Notes: generated from the letters alone by a model not told the origin. A stretch of 64,000 bases of DNA from Paracoccaceae bacterium (GCA_027486345.1 JAIXPH010000032.1:62001-126000), one strand, 5' to 3'. Positions 20,829 to 30,191 are shown, counted from the first letter of the stretch. Made by a program: numbers and translations.

Positions 20829-21335
20829 TCAGAACCGGGACTGCATGAAAACAGTGATCGGCCCCATGCCGAAGGGGGGTTCGCGCACCTGCGGGCAGCG
20901 ACGAAATCCCAGCCGTTCGTAAAGCCGAATGGCAGAGGGCATGAACACCGTCGTTTCCAGAATGGCACCGCGATAGCCCACCGCAGCCATCGCGGCAGGC
21001 AGGGGCGACAAAAGCTGCCAAGCGGTGCCCTTGCCGCGTGCGGCAGGTTCCACCCAGACTTTGCATAGCTCTGCCAAGTCTGCATCGTGGCGGAAGAACC
21101 CGGCGTGGCCGACGATCGTGCCCTCCACCTCGGCCACGAGCAGCAGCGCATCGCTGGCTGCGAAGATGTCCTGCATCTCTTGCGCCGTGTCGCCGTAAAA
21201 GGCTTGGGCCACTTCCTCGCCGGGATAGCCAAGCGCGGTGCATTCCGCCGCGTCCCACGCCGCCATATCCTGTTGCATCCGATGGATGGCGGCATAGTCA
21301 AAAGCGGTGCCGGCCGGTCGCACGATCAACGCCAT
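20829..21335 (-). CDS. GNAT family N-acetyltransferase
   Basis: This 168-residue protein has the GNAT core. LLLVAEVEGTIVGHAGFF gives strands 3-4. ELCKVWVEPAARGKGTAWQLL is motif A, with the acetyl-CoA-binding R/Q-x-x-G-x-G/A pattern as ARGKGTA. ILETTVFMPSAIRLYERLGFRR is motif B. The acetyl acceptor is unknown. It is divergent from dinB with a 64-base gap that must hold both promoters. Confidence 0.85.
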   Translation of the reverse strand: MALIVRPAGTAFDYAAIHRMQQDMAAWDAAECTALGYPGEEVAQAFYGDTAQEMQDIFAASDALLLVAEVEGTIVGHAGFFRHDADLAELCKVWVEPAARGKGTAWQLLSPLPAAMAAVGYRGAILETTVFMPSAIRLYERLGFRRCPQVREPPFGMGPITVFMQSRF

Positions 21336-21399
21336 GTTTGCCCCTGAACTGTCCGCGGCAGGCTAGCACAGCGGCCCGCCCGCGTGTAGCATTTCACCC

Positions 21400-22665
21400 A
21401 TGCCCACGCTGTGCCGCGATTGTCTGGCCTTTGATGACGGTGCCGGACCCGCCCCCCGACGCTGCCCGTCTTGCCATTCGCCGCGCCTTCTGTCGCATCC
21501 GGAACTGTTTGACCTGTCCATCGCGCACATGGATTGCGACGCCTTTTACGCCTCGGTCGAAAAGCGGGACAATCCGGACCTTGCCGACAAGGCGCTGATC
21601 GTCGGCGGCGGCACGCGCGGCGTGGTCTCGACCTGCTGCTACATCGCGCGCATTTCTGGCGTGCGGTCGGCCATGCCGATGTTTCAGGCGCTGAAGCTGT
21701 GTCCCGACGCGGTGGTCGTAAAACCCCGCATGTCCGCCTATGTCGCTGAAAGCCGCAAGATCCGCGCGATGATGGAGGAGATGACCCCTGCCATCGAACC
21801 CCTGTCGCTGGATGAGGCGTTTATCGACCTGACCGGAACCGCCCGCCTGCATGGCGCACCGCCCGCCGTGATGATGGCACGACTGGTGCGGCGGATGGAG
21901 ACCGAGTTGGTGCTGTCCGGATCGGTGGGACTGTCCCACAACAAGTTTCTGGCCAAGATCGCCTCGGACCTCGACAAGCCCAAAGGCTTTGCCGTGATCG
22001 GGCGCGCGGATACCGATGCCTTTTTGCGGCCAAGGTCGGTCAGGATCATCTGGGGGGTGGGCACCGCCACCCAGACCGCGCTGGAACAGGCGGGCATCCG
22101 CACCATCGCGGACCTGCTGCGCTGGGACCGCGTGGACCTGACAGCGCGATTCGGATCGATGGGGGATCGGCTGTGGCATCTGGCGCGGGGGATCGACCTG
22201 CGGCGGGTCAGCCGGGATGAACGGCCAAAGTCGATCTCAAAGGAAACCACCTTTCACGATGACACGGCGGATGCCGATATCCTGGACGGCCACCTGTGGC
22301 GGCTGTCCGAACAGGTCAGTGACCGCGCCAAGGCCAAGGGGCTGGCGGGGCGCTGCGTGGTGTTGAAGCTGAAAAAGGACGATTTCCAGACCGTCACCCG
22401 CCGCCATGCCTTGGGCGATGCCACCCAGATCGCCGACCGAATCTATCGTGCGGCACGGGACCTTTATGACCATGCCGGTACGCCCGGCCCCTTCCGATTG
22501 ATCGGGGTGGGCATCACCGACATCGTCAATGAAGATCAGGCGGACAGATCTGGTGACCTGCTGGACCCCGATGCCGCCAAACGCGCCCGCGCAGAACGCG
22601 CAGCCGATGCCATCCGCGCCAGATTCGGGGCCGAGGCGATCATCAAGGGCCGCGCCCTGCGGTGA
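21400..22665 (+). CDS. dinB: DNA polymerase IV (Y family) with N-terminal zinc-ribbon-like extension
   Basis: DinB is an error-prone translesion polymerase. The catalytic acids are in place: D45 and D47 in HMDCDAFYASVE, and D138-E139 in SLDEAF. The thumb helix-hairpin-helix (VGTATQTALEQAGIRTIADL) and the little finger (about 300-400) follow. About 35 extra residues at the N-terminus carry C5-x2-C8 and C22-x2-C25, a likely zinc knuckle seen in alphaproteobacterial DinB proteins. The canonical C-terminal beta-clamp peptide is not obvious. Its start is 64 bases from the divergent GNAT gene. Confidence 0.93.
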   Translation: MPTLCRDCLAFDDGAGPAPRRCPSCHSPRLLSHPELFDLSIAHMDCDAFYASVEKRDNPDLADKALIVGGGTRGVVSTCCYIARISGVRSAMPMFQALKLCPDAVVVKPRMSAYVAESRKIRAMMEEMTPAIEPLSLDEAFIDLTGTARLHGAPPAVMMARLVRRMETELVLSGSVGLSHNKFLAKIASDLDKPKGFAVIGRADTDAFLRPRSVRIIWGVGTATQTALEQAGIRTIADLLRWDRVDLTARFGSMGDRLWHLARGIDLRRVSRDERPKSISKETTFHDDTADADILDGHLWRLSEQVSDRAKAKGLAGRCVVLKLKKDDFQTVTRRHALGDATQIADRIYRAARDLYDHAGTPGPFRLIGVGITDIVNEDQADRSGDLLDPDAAKRARAERAADAIRARFGAEAIIKGRALR

Positions 22666-22669
22666 CAGA

Positions 22670-23530
22670 TCACTCTGCCGCCAGTGCCAGCCCACTGCTG
22701 AACCCTGCGGTGACCTCGTCGATCACTCCGGCCATCAGCGCGCGGAAGGCGTCGAAATCGGCCCGTTTTTCCACCCGCGCCTCATCCATGTAGAGCGCGC
22801 GGTCAATCTCGACCTGCACGACGTGAAAGCCGCGCGAGGGGCGGCCATAGGCCTGCGCGATATAGGCCCCCGCGAAAGGAGAGTTGCGGACCACGCGCAG
22901 ACCGGCGGCGGCAAAGGCGGCCTCCAGCCGCTCCACCACCTCGCGCCCCGCGGCGGCGCCGAACCGGTCGCCCAAGACCACATCGGGCCGGGGATGGCCG
23001 GGGCGGGCATGCGCCTCGATCGCCTCATGCGGCATGGAATGGCAATCGATCAGCACGGCGCGGCCAAAGCGGGTGTGGCTTTCCTCCATCAATTGGCGCA
23101 AGGCGCGGTGATAGGGATGCCACAGGCGGGTGATCCGCTGCTCGGCTTCCGGCAGAGAGAGCTTGCCGCGATAGATGTTGCGCCCCCCCGCGACCACGCG
23201 CGGGATTACGCCAAGACCGGAGGTCACGCGCGGATTGTGCGGCGCGCGTTCGATGCCGTCGATCACGGCGGGGTCAAGCTCATCCGCCGCGCGGTTCAGG
23301 TCAATATAGGCGCGCGGCGCACGGGCCGCGATCAGCGGTGCCCCGCAGGCCACCCCATGCAGGAACAGGTCATCGACGAAGGCATCCTCGGACGACCGCA
23401 GCGCCTGCGCGTCCAACGGGCTGGCACACACGAAATCCACGGGATACTCCCGCCCGCTGTGCGGTGAAGAGAAGACCACGGGGGTGGTTTGCCGCAGGGG
23501 CCGGTGCAACGTGAAAGCGTTTGTGTCCAT
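22670..23530 (-). CDS. N-formylglutamate amidohydrolase family protein
   Basis: This 286-residue protein matches the FGase/HutG family, which hydrolyses N-formyl-L-glutamate at the end of one histidine degradation route. Family blocks visible are VVFSSPHSGREYP near the N-terminus, the metal-site-like AYIDLNRAADELD, and VLIDCHSMP in the middle. No other hut gene is near, so its real substrate may differ. It is convergent with dinB, 4 bases apart. Confidence 0.87.
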   Translation of the reverse strand: MDTNAFTLHRPLRQTTPVVFSSPHSGREYPVDFVCASPLDAQALRSSEDAFVDDLFLHGVACGAPLIAARAPRAYIDLNRAADELDPAVIDGIERAPHNPRVTSGLGVIPRVVAGGRNIYRGKLSLPEAEQRITRLWHPYHRALRQLMEESHTRFGRAVLIDCHSMPHEAIEAHARPGHPRPDVVLGDRFGAAAGREVVERLEAAFAAAGLRVVRNSPFAGAYIAQAYGRPSRGFHVVQVEIDRALYMDEARVEKRADFDAFRALMAGVIDEVTAGFSSGLALAAE

Positions 23531-23570
23531 GAACCAGATATAGCGGCGTTTTTTCCTTTGCCAAAACCCC

Positions 23571-23599
23571 TTGAACCCCCGCGCGACTCCTTTTATAGA
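23571..23599 (+). promoter_or_regulatory. Sigma-70-like promoter for tRNA-Val
   Basis: TTGAAC (23571-23576) and TATAGA (23594-23599) are separated by exactly 17 bases and lie about 60 bases before the tRNA gene. This is the best match to the housekeeping promoter consensus that I found in the window. Confidence 0.7.
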
Positions 23600-23661
23600 C
23601 CCCCGGACCGAAGCGGCGGCTGTGCATCCCGGTGGGAGGCATGGTGGCCATCAGGCAGCGT

Positions 23662-23736
23662 GGGCGGTTAGCTCAGCGGTAGAGCACTACGTTGACATCG
23701 TAGTGGCCACTGGTTCGATCCCAGTACCGCCCACCA
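23662..23736 (+). tRNA. tRNA-Val (anticodon GAC)
   Basis: This is a 75-base cloverleaf. The acceptor stem pairs GGGCGGT with ACCGCCC, the D arm is AGCTCAGCGGTAGAGC, and the anticodon arm is CTACG-TTGACAT-CGTAG with anticodon GAC. The T arm is CTGG-TTCGATC-CCAG. The 3' CCA is encoded. It has its own promoter and is followed 92 bases later by rpmJ, which may share the transcript. Confidence 0.97.
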
Positions 23737-23828
23737 TTTCACCGTCTCTGACCGGGCAACCGTGTGGAGGCAAACGAATTTCAAGGCGCACGCAGACCGC
23801 GTCTGGCGCCGCGAATGGGAGAAGAACG

Positions 23829-23954
23829 ATGAAGGTTGCGAACTCGCTCCGCTCGCTCAAGACGCGTCATCGCGATTGCCAAGTCGTGCGCCGCAAGGGC
23901 CGCGTCTATGTGATCAACAAGACGCAGAAGCGCTACAAAGCCCGTCAGGGCTAA
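23829..23954 (+). CDS. rpmJ: 50S ribosomal protein L36, zinc-free type
   Basis: This 41-residue basic protein starts [20 protein letters not shown] and continues [21 protein letters not shown]. It is the form of L36 with only one cysteine, so the zinc ribbon of classical L36 is lost (the C-minus, YkgO-type form usual in alphaproteobacteria). The ATG at 23829 follows GGAGAAGAACG. A terminator lies 26 bases after the stop. Confidence 0.95.
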   Translation: MKVANSLRSLKTRHRDCQVVRRKGRVYVINKTQKRYKARQG

Positions 23955-23980
23955 GTTTCGCGCAGGCGACAGGTTTGACG

Positions 23981-24010
23981 GGCCGTCCTTCGGGGCGGCC
24001 TTTGTCATTT
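23981..24010 (+). terminator. Terminator after rpmJ
   Basis: GGCCGTCC-TTCG-GGGCGGCC forms an 8-bp stem (one G-U) with a UUCG loop, then TTTGTCATTT. It ends the tRNA-Val/rpmJ transcript. Confidence 0.75.
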
Positions 24011-24116
24011 CCAGACCGCCGCTTGGCGGACTTTTGGCCCGCCGCAGCGCCACCGGCATTGACCCGCGCGAATCACCGGCGTTCCATGGGGCCGACGCAG
24101 CCTGAGGGACCTTGCC

Positions 24117-24734
24117 ATGCATCCGAACCCCGCCTTTCGTGCCACCCCGCAGGATTGCAATCTGGCCTTTGCCCGGGCGCGGGGATTCGGGATGCTGACG
24201 GTCAACGGGGATCAGGGGCCGCTGATCGCACATTTGCCCTTCCTGTTTGACACCGACACCTGCGTGACCCTGCATCTGGCGCGGTCCAATCCCATCGCCC
24301 GTGCAGGCTTGCCGCTGCCTGCCGTGATCGCCGTCAGCGGGCCGGATGCCTATGTCTCGCCCGATTGGTATGGCATGGCGGATCAGGTGCCGACATGGAA
24401 CTACGTCGCCGTGCATCTGCGTGGCACGCTCTCGCCCCTGCCCGATGAGGCGCTTCGGGCGCAGGCGGACGGGCTTTCCGCCGAATTCGAACAGCGCCTG
24501 CCCAAGCGGCCATGGACCTCGGACAAGATGGGCGACGGGGTGATGGACCGGATGATGCGCGGCATCCTGCCCTTCCGTCTGGACATCACCGATGTGCAGG
24601 GGACGTGGAAACTGAACCAGAACAAGACGCCCGAGGCCCGGGCCGGCGTGATCGCCGCGCTGGAACAGGGCGATGCGGCGGCGGTGGCGATTGCGGCGCT
24701 GATGCGCGGGCTGGAGGGTCCGGCGCAGGGGTGA
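24117..24734 (+). CDS. PaiB-family FMN-binding protein
   Basis: This 205-residue protein is of the PaiB / FMN-binding negative transcriptional regulator type, with a split-barrel flavin fold. Typical blocks are GFGMLTVNGDQGPLIAHLPFL, AVSGPDAYVSPDWYG, VPTWNYVAVHLRG and the C-terminal GTWKLNQNK. The family includes Bacillus PaiB, linked to protease and sporulation control, but many members are uncharacterised. The name describes the fold, not a proven regulatory role. It is followed by a GST gene on the same strand. Confidence 0.88.
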   Translation: MHPNPAFRATPQDCNLAFARARGFGMLTVNGDQGPLIAHLPFLFDTDTCVTLHLARSNPIARAGLPLPAVIAVSGPDAYVSPDWYGMADQVPTWNYVAVHLRGTLSPLPDEALRAQADGLSAEFEQRLPKRPWTSDKMGDGVMDRMMRGILPFRLDITDVQGTWKLNQNKTPEARAGVIAALEQGDAAAVAIAALMRGLEGPAQG

Positions 24735-24788
24735 CATTGCCATGCGCCGCGCCTAGCATCGGCCCGGCACAGACCACAGGGGGCCGCG

Positions 24789-25397
24789 ATGCGCCTGTTC
24801 TACTCTCCCACTTCGCCCTATGTCCGCAAGGTCATGGTGCTTTTGCACGAAACCGGCCTGCTGGATCAGGTCGAACAGGTGACCGGATCGGGCACCCCGC
24901 TTGATCCCGGTCAGGCCCCCCTTGATGCCAATCCCTTGGGCAAGGTCCCTGCGCTGGAACGGGACGACGGCCCCGCGCTTTATGACAGCCGGGTGATCTG
25001 CCGCTATCTGGATGACCGCGCCAAGGCCGGGCTCTATCCGTCCGGTCCCGCCCTGTGGGAGACGATGGTGCTGGAGGCGACGGCGGATGGCATCCTCGAT
25101 GCCGCGCTGTTGATGGTCTATGAATCGCGCCTGCGCCCCGAGGAGTTGCGCTTTGCCCCCTGGGTCGAAGGGCAATGGTCCAAGATCGACCGCGCCCTGA
25201 GCATGATCGAATCGCGCGGCATGCCGCAGTTGCAGGGACCGCTGGACATGGGGCAGATCGCGCTGGCCTGCGCGCTGGGGTATCTGGATTTCCGCCATGG
25301 CGCACGCGGATGGCGCACCGACCGCCCTCATCTGGCCGCATGGGAGGCGGCCTTTGCGCTGCGCCCGTCGATGCAGGCCACGCGCCCGGCGGCCTGA
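24789..25397 (+). CDS. Glutathione S-transferase family protein
   Basis: The 202-residue product has an N-terminal thioredoxin-like domain (MRLFYSPTSPYVRKVMVLLHE) with Ser/Pro near the usual active site, the cis-Pro block KVPALE and the glutathione-binding D-S (ALYDSRVICRYLD). The C-terminal half is the all-helical GST domain. The substrate is unknown. It lies 54 bases after the PaiB-like gene and may be co-transcribed with it. Confidence 0.88.
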   Translation: MRLFYSPTSPYVRKVMVLLHETGLLDQVEQVTGSGTPLDPGQAPLDANPLGKVPALERDDGPALYDSRVICRYLDDRAKAGLYPSGPALWETMVLEATADGILDAALLMVYESRLRPEELRFAPWVEGQWSKIDRALSMIESRGMPQLQGPLDMGQIALACALGYLDFRHGARGWRTDRPHLAAWEAAFALRPSMQATRPAA

Positions 25398-25436
25398 CCG
25401 GGGCCTGCGAAAGATGTGATCCGCACTGGGCCACCC

Positions 25437-25467
25437 GCGCTTGACCCGTCGCCGCACGGTCAAGTCG
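25437..25467. terminator. Hairpin between convergent genes
   Basis: CTTGACC (25440-25446) pairs with GGTCAAG (25458-25464), extended by partial GCGC/CGCG pairing, between the convergent GST and PAP2 genes. No T tract is present, so function as a bidirectional terminator is a guess. Confidence 0.35.
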
Positions 25468-25483
25468 CGGGACGTGACGCGCC

Positions 25484-26083
25484 TCAGACGCGCGGCTTGG
25501 CACCCGGCAGCAGGCGCAACGCGGCCTGACGCAGCGCAGTCAAGGGTCGTACGGCCCAGGCAAGCCAGCCCACCACCTTGCGCCGGGCGGGGGTGTCGCG
25601 GCGCAAGGCACGGTCGCAGCCCCAGCCCAGCAGCGCCCCGGCCAGCACCTGCCAGATGTCATGCCGGTCCGAATCAATCCGAGACCCGCCGACGAAACCC
25701 GCCGAGATGACGACCAGCGCCTTGGCAACCGGATGGCCCGAGATGCACTCATGCACGATGGACGATGCCCCCAGCGCCGCGGCAGAGGTATGCGCCGACG
25801 GAAACCCCAGATCACCGCCATCGGGGCGGATGTTGATCGGGGCCTGACCCAGCGCATGTTTGGATCCATGGGCGGCGATCATCATCGTGGCAAAGCGGAG
25901 GGCATATTCCCCGGCCGATCCGTTCAGCACAGAACAGGCAAAGGCGATCGAGGGCAGCGCGATCTGCAAACGGTCGCCGATCTGGCGCGGATTGCCCGGG
26001 CCGTTCAGCATGGCGACCACCAGAACGGCCAGCACCACCTGCGCCCGTCCGATCCGGCTGAGCCAATTCAAAACCTGTCGCAC
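25484..26083 (-). CDS. PAP2-superfamily phosphatase-like membrane protein
   Basis: This 199-residue protein carries the PAP2 acid-phosphatase motifs: INIRP (RP of motif 1), FPSAH (motif 2, with the catalytic His) and SRIDSDRHDIWQ (motif 3, SR-x5-H-x3-D form with H and late Asp/Gln variation). The motif 1 lysine is not at the usual distance, so motif 1 is divergent. Hydrophobic helices flank the motifs. It may act on lipid phosphates. It is convergent with the GST gene and divergent from petA. Confidence 0.75.
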   Translation of the reverse strand: MRQVLNWLSRIGRAQVVLAVLVVAMLNGPGNPRQIGDRLQIALPSIAFACSVLNGSAGEYALRFATMMIAAHGSKHALGQAPINIRPDGGDLGFPSAHTSAAALGASSIVHECISGHPVAKALVVISAGFVGGSRIDSDRHDIWQVLAGALLGWGCDRALRRDTPARRKVVGWLAWAVRPLTALRQAALRLLPGAKPRV

Positions 26084-26389
26084 GCCACACCCTCCTGCAC
26101 GCGCCCCGCAGGGCCCTCCGGCGCGCGTGGCTTACCAGCTTTGCCCCGCACTGGTCCATCGGCCACATTGATCGCTCAGGTCGGGCCACCCCGTGCGGAG
26201 CGGGCAGGGTCACCGGCCCGCCACAACCATACGGAATTCCACATCCTGGAGTCAGACTGCGCGCCTTTGTCCGCTGGACGACTAGGCCCATGTTGTCTAA
26301 AAGCCGCCCGATAAGGCTGCGGCGCGTTCGCGGCCGTTCTGGCATATGGGTCGCGGAACGCGCCGCGTCCTTGAAAGGGAGAAGTTCTC
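26084..26389. other. Intergenic region upstream of petABC
   Basis: The 306-base gap between the divergent PAP2 and petA genes must hold both promoters. No gene is seen in it. I could not find a convincing -35/-10 pair or an obvious operator. A purine-rich ribosome site (AAAGGGAGAAG) lies just before the petA GTG. Confidence 0.5.
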
Positions 26390-26950
26390 GTGTCCCACGC
26401 AGAAGACAACGCAGGCACCCGGCGGGATTTCCTGTATTTCGCCACGGCGGGTGCCGGGGCGGTTGCCACAGGCGCCGCCGTCTGGCCCCTGATCAACCAA
26501 ATGAACCCCTCGGCGGATGTTCAGGCGCTCTCGTCGATCTTCGTCGACGTGTCGGCGGTTGAAGTCGGCACGCAGTTGACGGTCAAATGGCTGGGAAAGC
26601 CGGTCTTTATCCGCCGCCGCACCCCCGAAGAGATCGAGGCCGCCCGCGCGACGGCGCTGAGCGATCTGCCGGACGCAAAGGGCGAGAACGCCAACAAGCC
26701 CGACGCCGACGCTGCCGACCAGAACCGGACGCTGGACGAAGCGGGCGAGTGGCTGGTGATGATGGGCGTCTGCACCCACCTCGGCTGCGTGCCGCTGGGT
26801 GACGGGTCGGGCGATTTCGGCGGCTGGTTCTGCCCCTGCCACGGCTCGCACTACGACACCGCGGGCCGCATCCGCAAAGGGCCCGCGCCACGCAACCTGC
26901 CGGTTCCGGTGGCCGCCTTCGAAAACGAAACCACGATCAAGCTCGGGTAA
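26390..26950 (+). CDS. petA: Ubiquinol-cytochrome c reductase Rieske iron-sulfur subunit
   Basis: This 186-residue protein is the [2Fe-2S] subunit of the bc1 complex. It takes one electron from ubiquinol and passes it to cytochrome c1. A twin-arginine-type RRDF (11-14) precedes the single N-terminal membrane anchor, as usual for Tat-exported Rieske proteins. Cluster ligands are C128/H130 in CTHLGC and C148/H151 in CPCHGS; C133 and C150 form the disulfide. It starts with GTG after AAAGGGAG. First gene of petABC. Confidence 0.96.
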   Translation: MSHAEDNAGTRRDFLYFATAGAGAVATGAAVWPLINQMNPSADVQALSSIFVDVSAVEVGTQLTVKWLGKPVFIRRRTPEEIEAARATALSDLPDAKGENANKPDADAADQNRTLDEAGEWLVMMGVCTHLGCVPLGDGSGDFGGWFCPCHGSHYDTAGRIRKGPAPRNLPVPVAAFENETTIKLG

Positions 26951-26961
26951 GGAAAACAAAA

Positions 26962-28284
26962 ATGGGCGGAATTCCTCACGACCATTACGAGCCCAAGACG
27001 GGCGGCGAACAGTGGCTTCACAAGCGCCTGCCGATCGTCGGGCTGCTCTATGACACCATCATGATCCCCACACCCAAGAACCTGAACTGGATGTGGATCT
27101 GGGGCATCATCCTGACCTTCTGCCTTGCCTTGCAGATCGTCACCGGCATCATCCTCGTGATGCATTACACGCCGCATGTGGACTACGCCTTCGCGTCGGT
27201 CGAACATATCATGCGCAACGTGAACGGCGGCTACATGATCCGCTACATGCACGCCAACGGCGCGTCGCTGTTCTTCGTGGCCGTGTACCTGCACATCTTC
27301 CGCGGTCTCTACTACGGGTCCTACAAGGCCCCGCGCGAAGTGACCTGGATCATCGGCATGCTGATCTATCTGATGATGATGGGCACCGCCTTCATGGGCT
27401 ACGTTCTGCCCTGGGGTCAGATGTCCTTCTGGGGTGCGACGGTGATCACCGGCCTGTTCGGCGCGATCCCGGGCATCGGCCCCGATATCCAGACCTGGCT
27501 GTTGGGCGGGCCCGCCGTGGACAATGCCACTCTGAACCGCTTCTTCTCGCTGCACTACCTGCTGCCCTTCGTCATCGCCGGTCTGGTCGCCGTCCACATC
27601 TGGGCCTTCCACACCACCGGCAACAACAACCCGACCGGGGTTGAGGTGCGCCGCACATCGAAGGAAGAGGCCGCGCGCGATACCGTGCCGTTCTGGCCCT
27701 ACTATGTGATCAAGGACCTGTTCGCGCTGGCGATCATCCTGTTGGTGTTCTTCGCGGTCGTGGGCTTCATGCCCAACTACCTGGGTCACCCCGACAACTA
27801 CATCGAGGCGAACCCGCTTTCGACGCCCGCGCACATCGTGCCGGAATGGTACTTCCTGCCGTTCTACGCGATCCTGCGCGCCTTTACCGCCGATGTCTGG
27901 GTGGTGATCGCGGCGGAATGGCTGTCCTTCGGCATCATCGACGCCAAGTTCTTTGGCGTGCTGGCGATGTTCGGCGCGATTGCCGTGATGGCGCTGGCCC
28001 CGTGGCTGGACACCTCCTCCGTGCGGTCGGGCCGGTATCGTCCGATGTTCAAATGGTGGTTTGCGCTTCTGTGCCTTGATTTCATGGTGCTGATGTGGGT
28101 CGGGGCGATGCCCGCCGAAGAACCCTATGCGACGATCTCCTTGATCGCCTCGGCTTACTGGTTCGCCTATTTCCTCGTGATCCTGCCGCTCTTGGGCGTG
28201 ATCGAAAAGCCGCTGCCACAACCGGCGACGATCGAGGATGACTTCAACGCCCACTACGGCTCCAAAGCCCATCCGGCCGAGTGA
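26962..28284 (+). CDS. petB: Cytochrome b of the bc1 complex
   Basis: This 440-residue polytopic protein has eight membrane helices, two b hemes and both quinone sites of the bc1 complex. Seen are the heme-ligand histidine helices ([17 protein letters not shown] and [17 protein letters not shown]) and the Qo-site PEWY motif ([10 protein letters not shown]). The bacterial C-terminal extension of helix VIII is present. It starts 11 bases after petA, with TAAGGAAAAC as ribosome site. Together with UbiB and UbiE, encoded later, it belongs to the ubiquinone-dependent respiratory chain. Confidence 0.97.
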   Translation: MGGIPHDHYEPKTGGEQWLHKRLPIVGLLYDTIMIPTPKNLNWMWIWGIILTFCLALQIVTGIILVMHYTPHVDYAFASVEHIMRNVNGGYMIRYMHANGASLFFVAVYLHIFRGLYYGSYKAPREVTWIIGMLIYLMMMGTAFMGYVLPWGQMSFWGATVITGLFGAIPGIGPDIQTWLLGGPAVDNATLNRFFSLHYLLPFVIAGLVAVHIWAFHTTGNNNPTGVEVRRTSKEEAARDTVPFWPYYVIKDLFALAIILLVFFAVVGFMPNYLGHPDNYIEANPLSTPAHIVPEWYFLPFYAILRAFTADVWVVIAAEWLSFGIIDAKFFGVLAMFGAIAVMALAPWLDTSSVRSGRYRPMFKWWFALLCLDFMVLMWVGAMPAEEPYATISLIASAYWFAYFLVILPLLGVIEKPLPQPATIEDDFNAHYGSKAHPAE

Positions 28285-28301
28285 GAAGGGAACTGACCAA
28301 G

Positions 28302-29150
28302 ATGCTCAGGAAAATCGCACTCGCCACCGCTGCAACCCTGGCCCTGTCGGCCGGGGGGGCACTGGCCGCCGGTGGCCACGCCGAATTGACCGACTTCGCC
28401 TTCGCACATGAAGGTCCGTTCGGCCGCTTTGACCAGTTCCAGCTTCAGCGCGGGCTTCAGGTCTACACCGAGGTTTGCGCTGCCTGCCACGGGCTGAAAT
28501 TCGTCCCCATCCGCACCCTGTCGGATGAGGGCGGACCGGGCCTGCCGGAAGATCAGGTTCGCGCCTATGCCAAGCAATTCACGGTGACCGACAAGGAAAC
28601 CGGCGAAGATCGCGAAGGCATTCCGACCGACCACTTCCCGCATTCCGGCATGGAAGGCGCACCGGACCTGTCGCTGATGGCCAAGGCCCGCGCCGGGTTC
28701 CACGGCCCCTATGGCACCGGCATGAGCCAGCTCTTCAACGGCATGGGCGGACCGGAATACATCTACTCGATCCTGACGCATTACGAAGAAAACCCGGAAT
28801 GCGCGCCGGACGGGATTGATGGGTTCTACTACAACACCTCCTTCCCGAACGGTGGCGTGCCGGACAGCTGCAAGGATGAGCACGGGGTTTCCACCGTGCC
28901 GGGCAGCTGGATCGCCATGCCCCCGCCGCTGTCGGATGATCAGGTGACCTATGCCGACGGCCACCCGGCCACCGTGTCGAACATGGCCGAGGATGTGTCG
29001 TCCTTCCTGATGTGGACCGCCGAACCGAAGCTGATGGCGCGGCGTGAGGCAGGCTTTACCGCCGTAGCCTTCCTGATCGTGCTGGCGTCGCTGCTCTATC
29101 TGACCAACAAGCGGATCTGGGCAGCGCAAAAGGGCAAGAAGACGGCCTGA
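28302..29150 (+). CDS. petC: Cytochrome c1
   Basis: The 282-residue product has a Sec signal peptide (cleavage near LAA-GGHAE, residue 23), the heme-binding CAACH at 59-63, the axial Met in [13 protein letters not shown], and a C-terminal membrane anchor ([18 protein letters not shown]) with a basic cytoplasmic tail. The start at 28302 is chosen because it gives the signal peptide; the open frame begins 21 bases earlier. It is the last gene of petABC and is followed by a strong terminator. Confidence 0.96.
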   Translation: MLRKIALATAATLALSAGGALAAGGHAELTDFAFAHEGPFGRFDQFQLQRGLQVYTEVCAACHGLKFVPIRTLSDEGGPGLPEDQVRAYAKQFTVTDKETGEDREGIPTDHFPHSGMEGAPDLSLMAKARAGFHGPYGTGMSQLFNGMGGPEYIYSILTHYEENPECAPDGIDGFYYNTSFPNGGVPDSCKDEHGVSTVPGSWIAMPPPLSDDQVTYADGHPATVSNMAEDVSSFLMWTAEPKLMARREAGFTAVAFLIVLASLLYLTNKRIWAAQKGKKTA

Positions 29151-29176
29151 TCGCTGTTTTGTCCGACAAAGCCTTG

Positions 29177-29203
29177 AAACCCCGCCTTCGGGCGGGGTTT
29201 TTT
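29177..29203 (+). terminator. Terminator of the petABC operon
   Basis: AAACCCCGCC-TTCG-GGCGGGGTTT is a perfect 10-bp stem with a UUCG loop, followed by TTTTTT in all. It ends petABC and can also work on the minus strand for fliP, whose stop is at 29203-29205. Confidence 0.92.
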
Positions 29204-29928
29204 CATGGCAGATAGCCACGCACCAAGGCGCTGGACAGCAACGTCCAGCCATCGGCCACGACAAAGAAGGCCAGCTTGAACGGCAAAGACACGATGGCCG
29301 GCGGCACCATCATCATCCCCATCGCCATCAGCACCGCCGCAACGACCAGATCGATGATCAGAAAGGGCAGAAAGATCAGGAAGCCGATCTGAAATGCCCG
29401 CGCGATTTCTGACAGCACAAAGGCCGGGGTCAGCAGGGAAAATGGCGCGCTGGCGGGCGGGGCCGTTTCACCCGGGCGCAAATCCCGCAGCGCGGCAAAG
29501 GTGTCGGGATCGACCCGCGCCGCCATGAACTGCCGGAACGGTTCGGCCATGGCGGGAACAGCGGTGGCAAGGTCCATCTGGCCGTTGTTCAACGGCTCCA
29601 CCCCTTCGCGCCAGCTTTGCTGGATCACGGGCTCCATCACGAACCATGTCAGAAACAGCGCCAGACTGACCATCAGCATGTTGGGCGGCGCCTGTTGCAG
29701 ACCGATGGCCTGCCGCAGAATCGACAAGACCGTGACGATGAAGGGAAAACAGGTCACCGTCACCATCAGCCCCGGCACCAGACCCAGCACCGTGACCAAA
29801 AGCAACAGTTGTGCCGTTCGCGTGGCCACCGTCGGCCCGCCCCGCCCCAGATCAATCGAGAGCGATTGCGCCAGCGACGGTCCGGCAAGGCACAGGAGGA
29901 GCAGCCCCGCCAACAGCGGTAGGCGCAT
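29203..29928 (-). CDS. fliP: Flagellar export gate protein FliP
   Basis: FliP is the main ring of the FliPQR export gate in the basal body. The 241-residue protein has a cleavable signal (MRLPLLAGLLLLCLAGPSLA) and the FliP core (SILRQAIGLQQAPPNMLMVSLALFLTWFVM) with helix pairs, ending in GMMMVPPAIVSLPFKLAFFVVADGW. The start at 29928 overlaps the fliN stop as TGATG. The longer frame upstream is not FliP-like. It is the last gene of the fliF-fliH-fliN-fliP block. Confidence 0.94.
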   Translation of the reverse strand: MRLPLLAGLLLLCLAGPSLAQSLSIDLGRGGPTVATRTAQLLLLVTVLGLVPGLMVTVTCFPFIVTVLSILRQAIGLQQAPPNMLMVSLALFLTWFVMEPVIQQSWREGVEPLNNGQMDLATAVPAMAEPFRQFMAARVDPDTFAALRDLRPGETAPPASAPFSLLTPAFVLSEIARAFQIGFLIFLPFLIIDLVVAAVLMAMGMMMVPPAIVSLPFKLAFFVVADGWTLLSSALVRGYLP

Positions 29929-30191
29929 CACAGCCCGCCCCGCAGAGTCGCCACCTCGGTCAGACGCACGGCCAGTTGACCGGAAGCCTCGCCCCCCAAT
30001 TCCTCCAACTCGCCGCGCGCGATAAGGCGATCTCCGACCCAAAGCTCCACCGGATCTTCGACCCGCCGGTCGAGCGGCAGCACCGCATCCCGCGTCAGGC
30101 GCAGCAGATCGCGCACCAGAGGCCGCGCCCGACCGACCGAAATGGTGATCTCGATCGGCACCTGCGCGAAGGGGTTGGCGTCGTCATCCAT
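29928..30191 (-). CDS. fliN: Flagellar motor switch protein FliN
   Basis: This 87-residue protein is the SpoA domain of the C-ring protein FliN (VPIEITISVGRARPLVRDLLRL ... VELWVGDRLIARGEL). It helps set rotation direction and binds FliH. The length is typical of a minimal FliN. It overlaps fliH by 8 bases at its start and fliP at its stop. FliG and FliM, its usual partners, are not in the window. Confidence 0.9.
   Translation of the reverse strand: MDDDANPFAQVPIEITISVGRARPLVRDLLRLTRDAVLPLDRRVEDPVELWVGDRLIARGELEELGGEASGQLAVRLTEVATLRGGL

Noticed and set aside
24117-24734. A proven transcription repressor (PaiB)
   Set aside because: The family name implies this, but the sequence shows only a flavin split-barrel fold and no DNA-binding motif.
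26250-26310. A sigma-70 promoter for petABC (TTGTCC with TGTTGT)
   Set aside because: Spacing is 18 and the -10 matches only three of six bases; chance matches of this quality are common.
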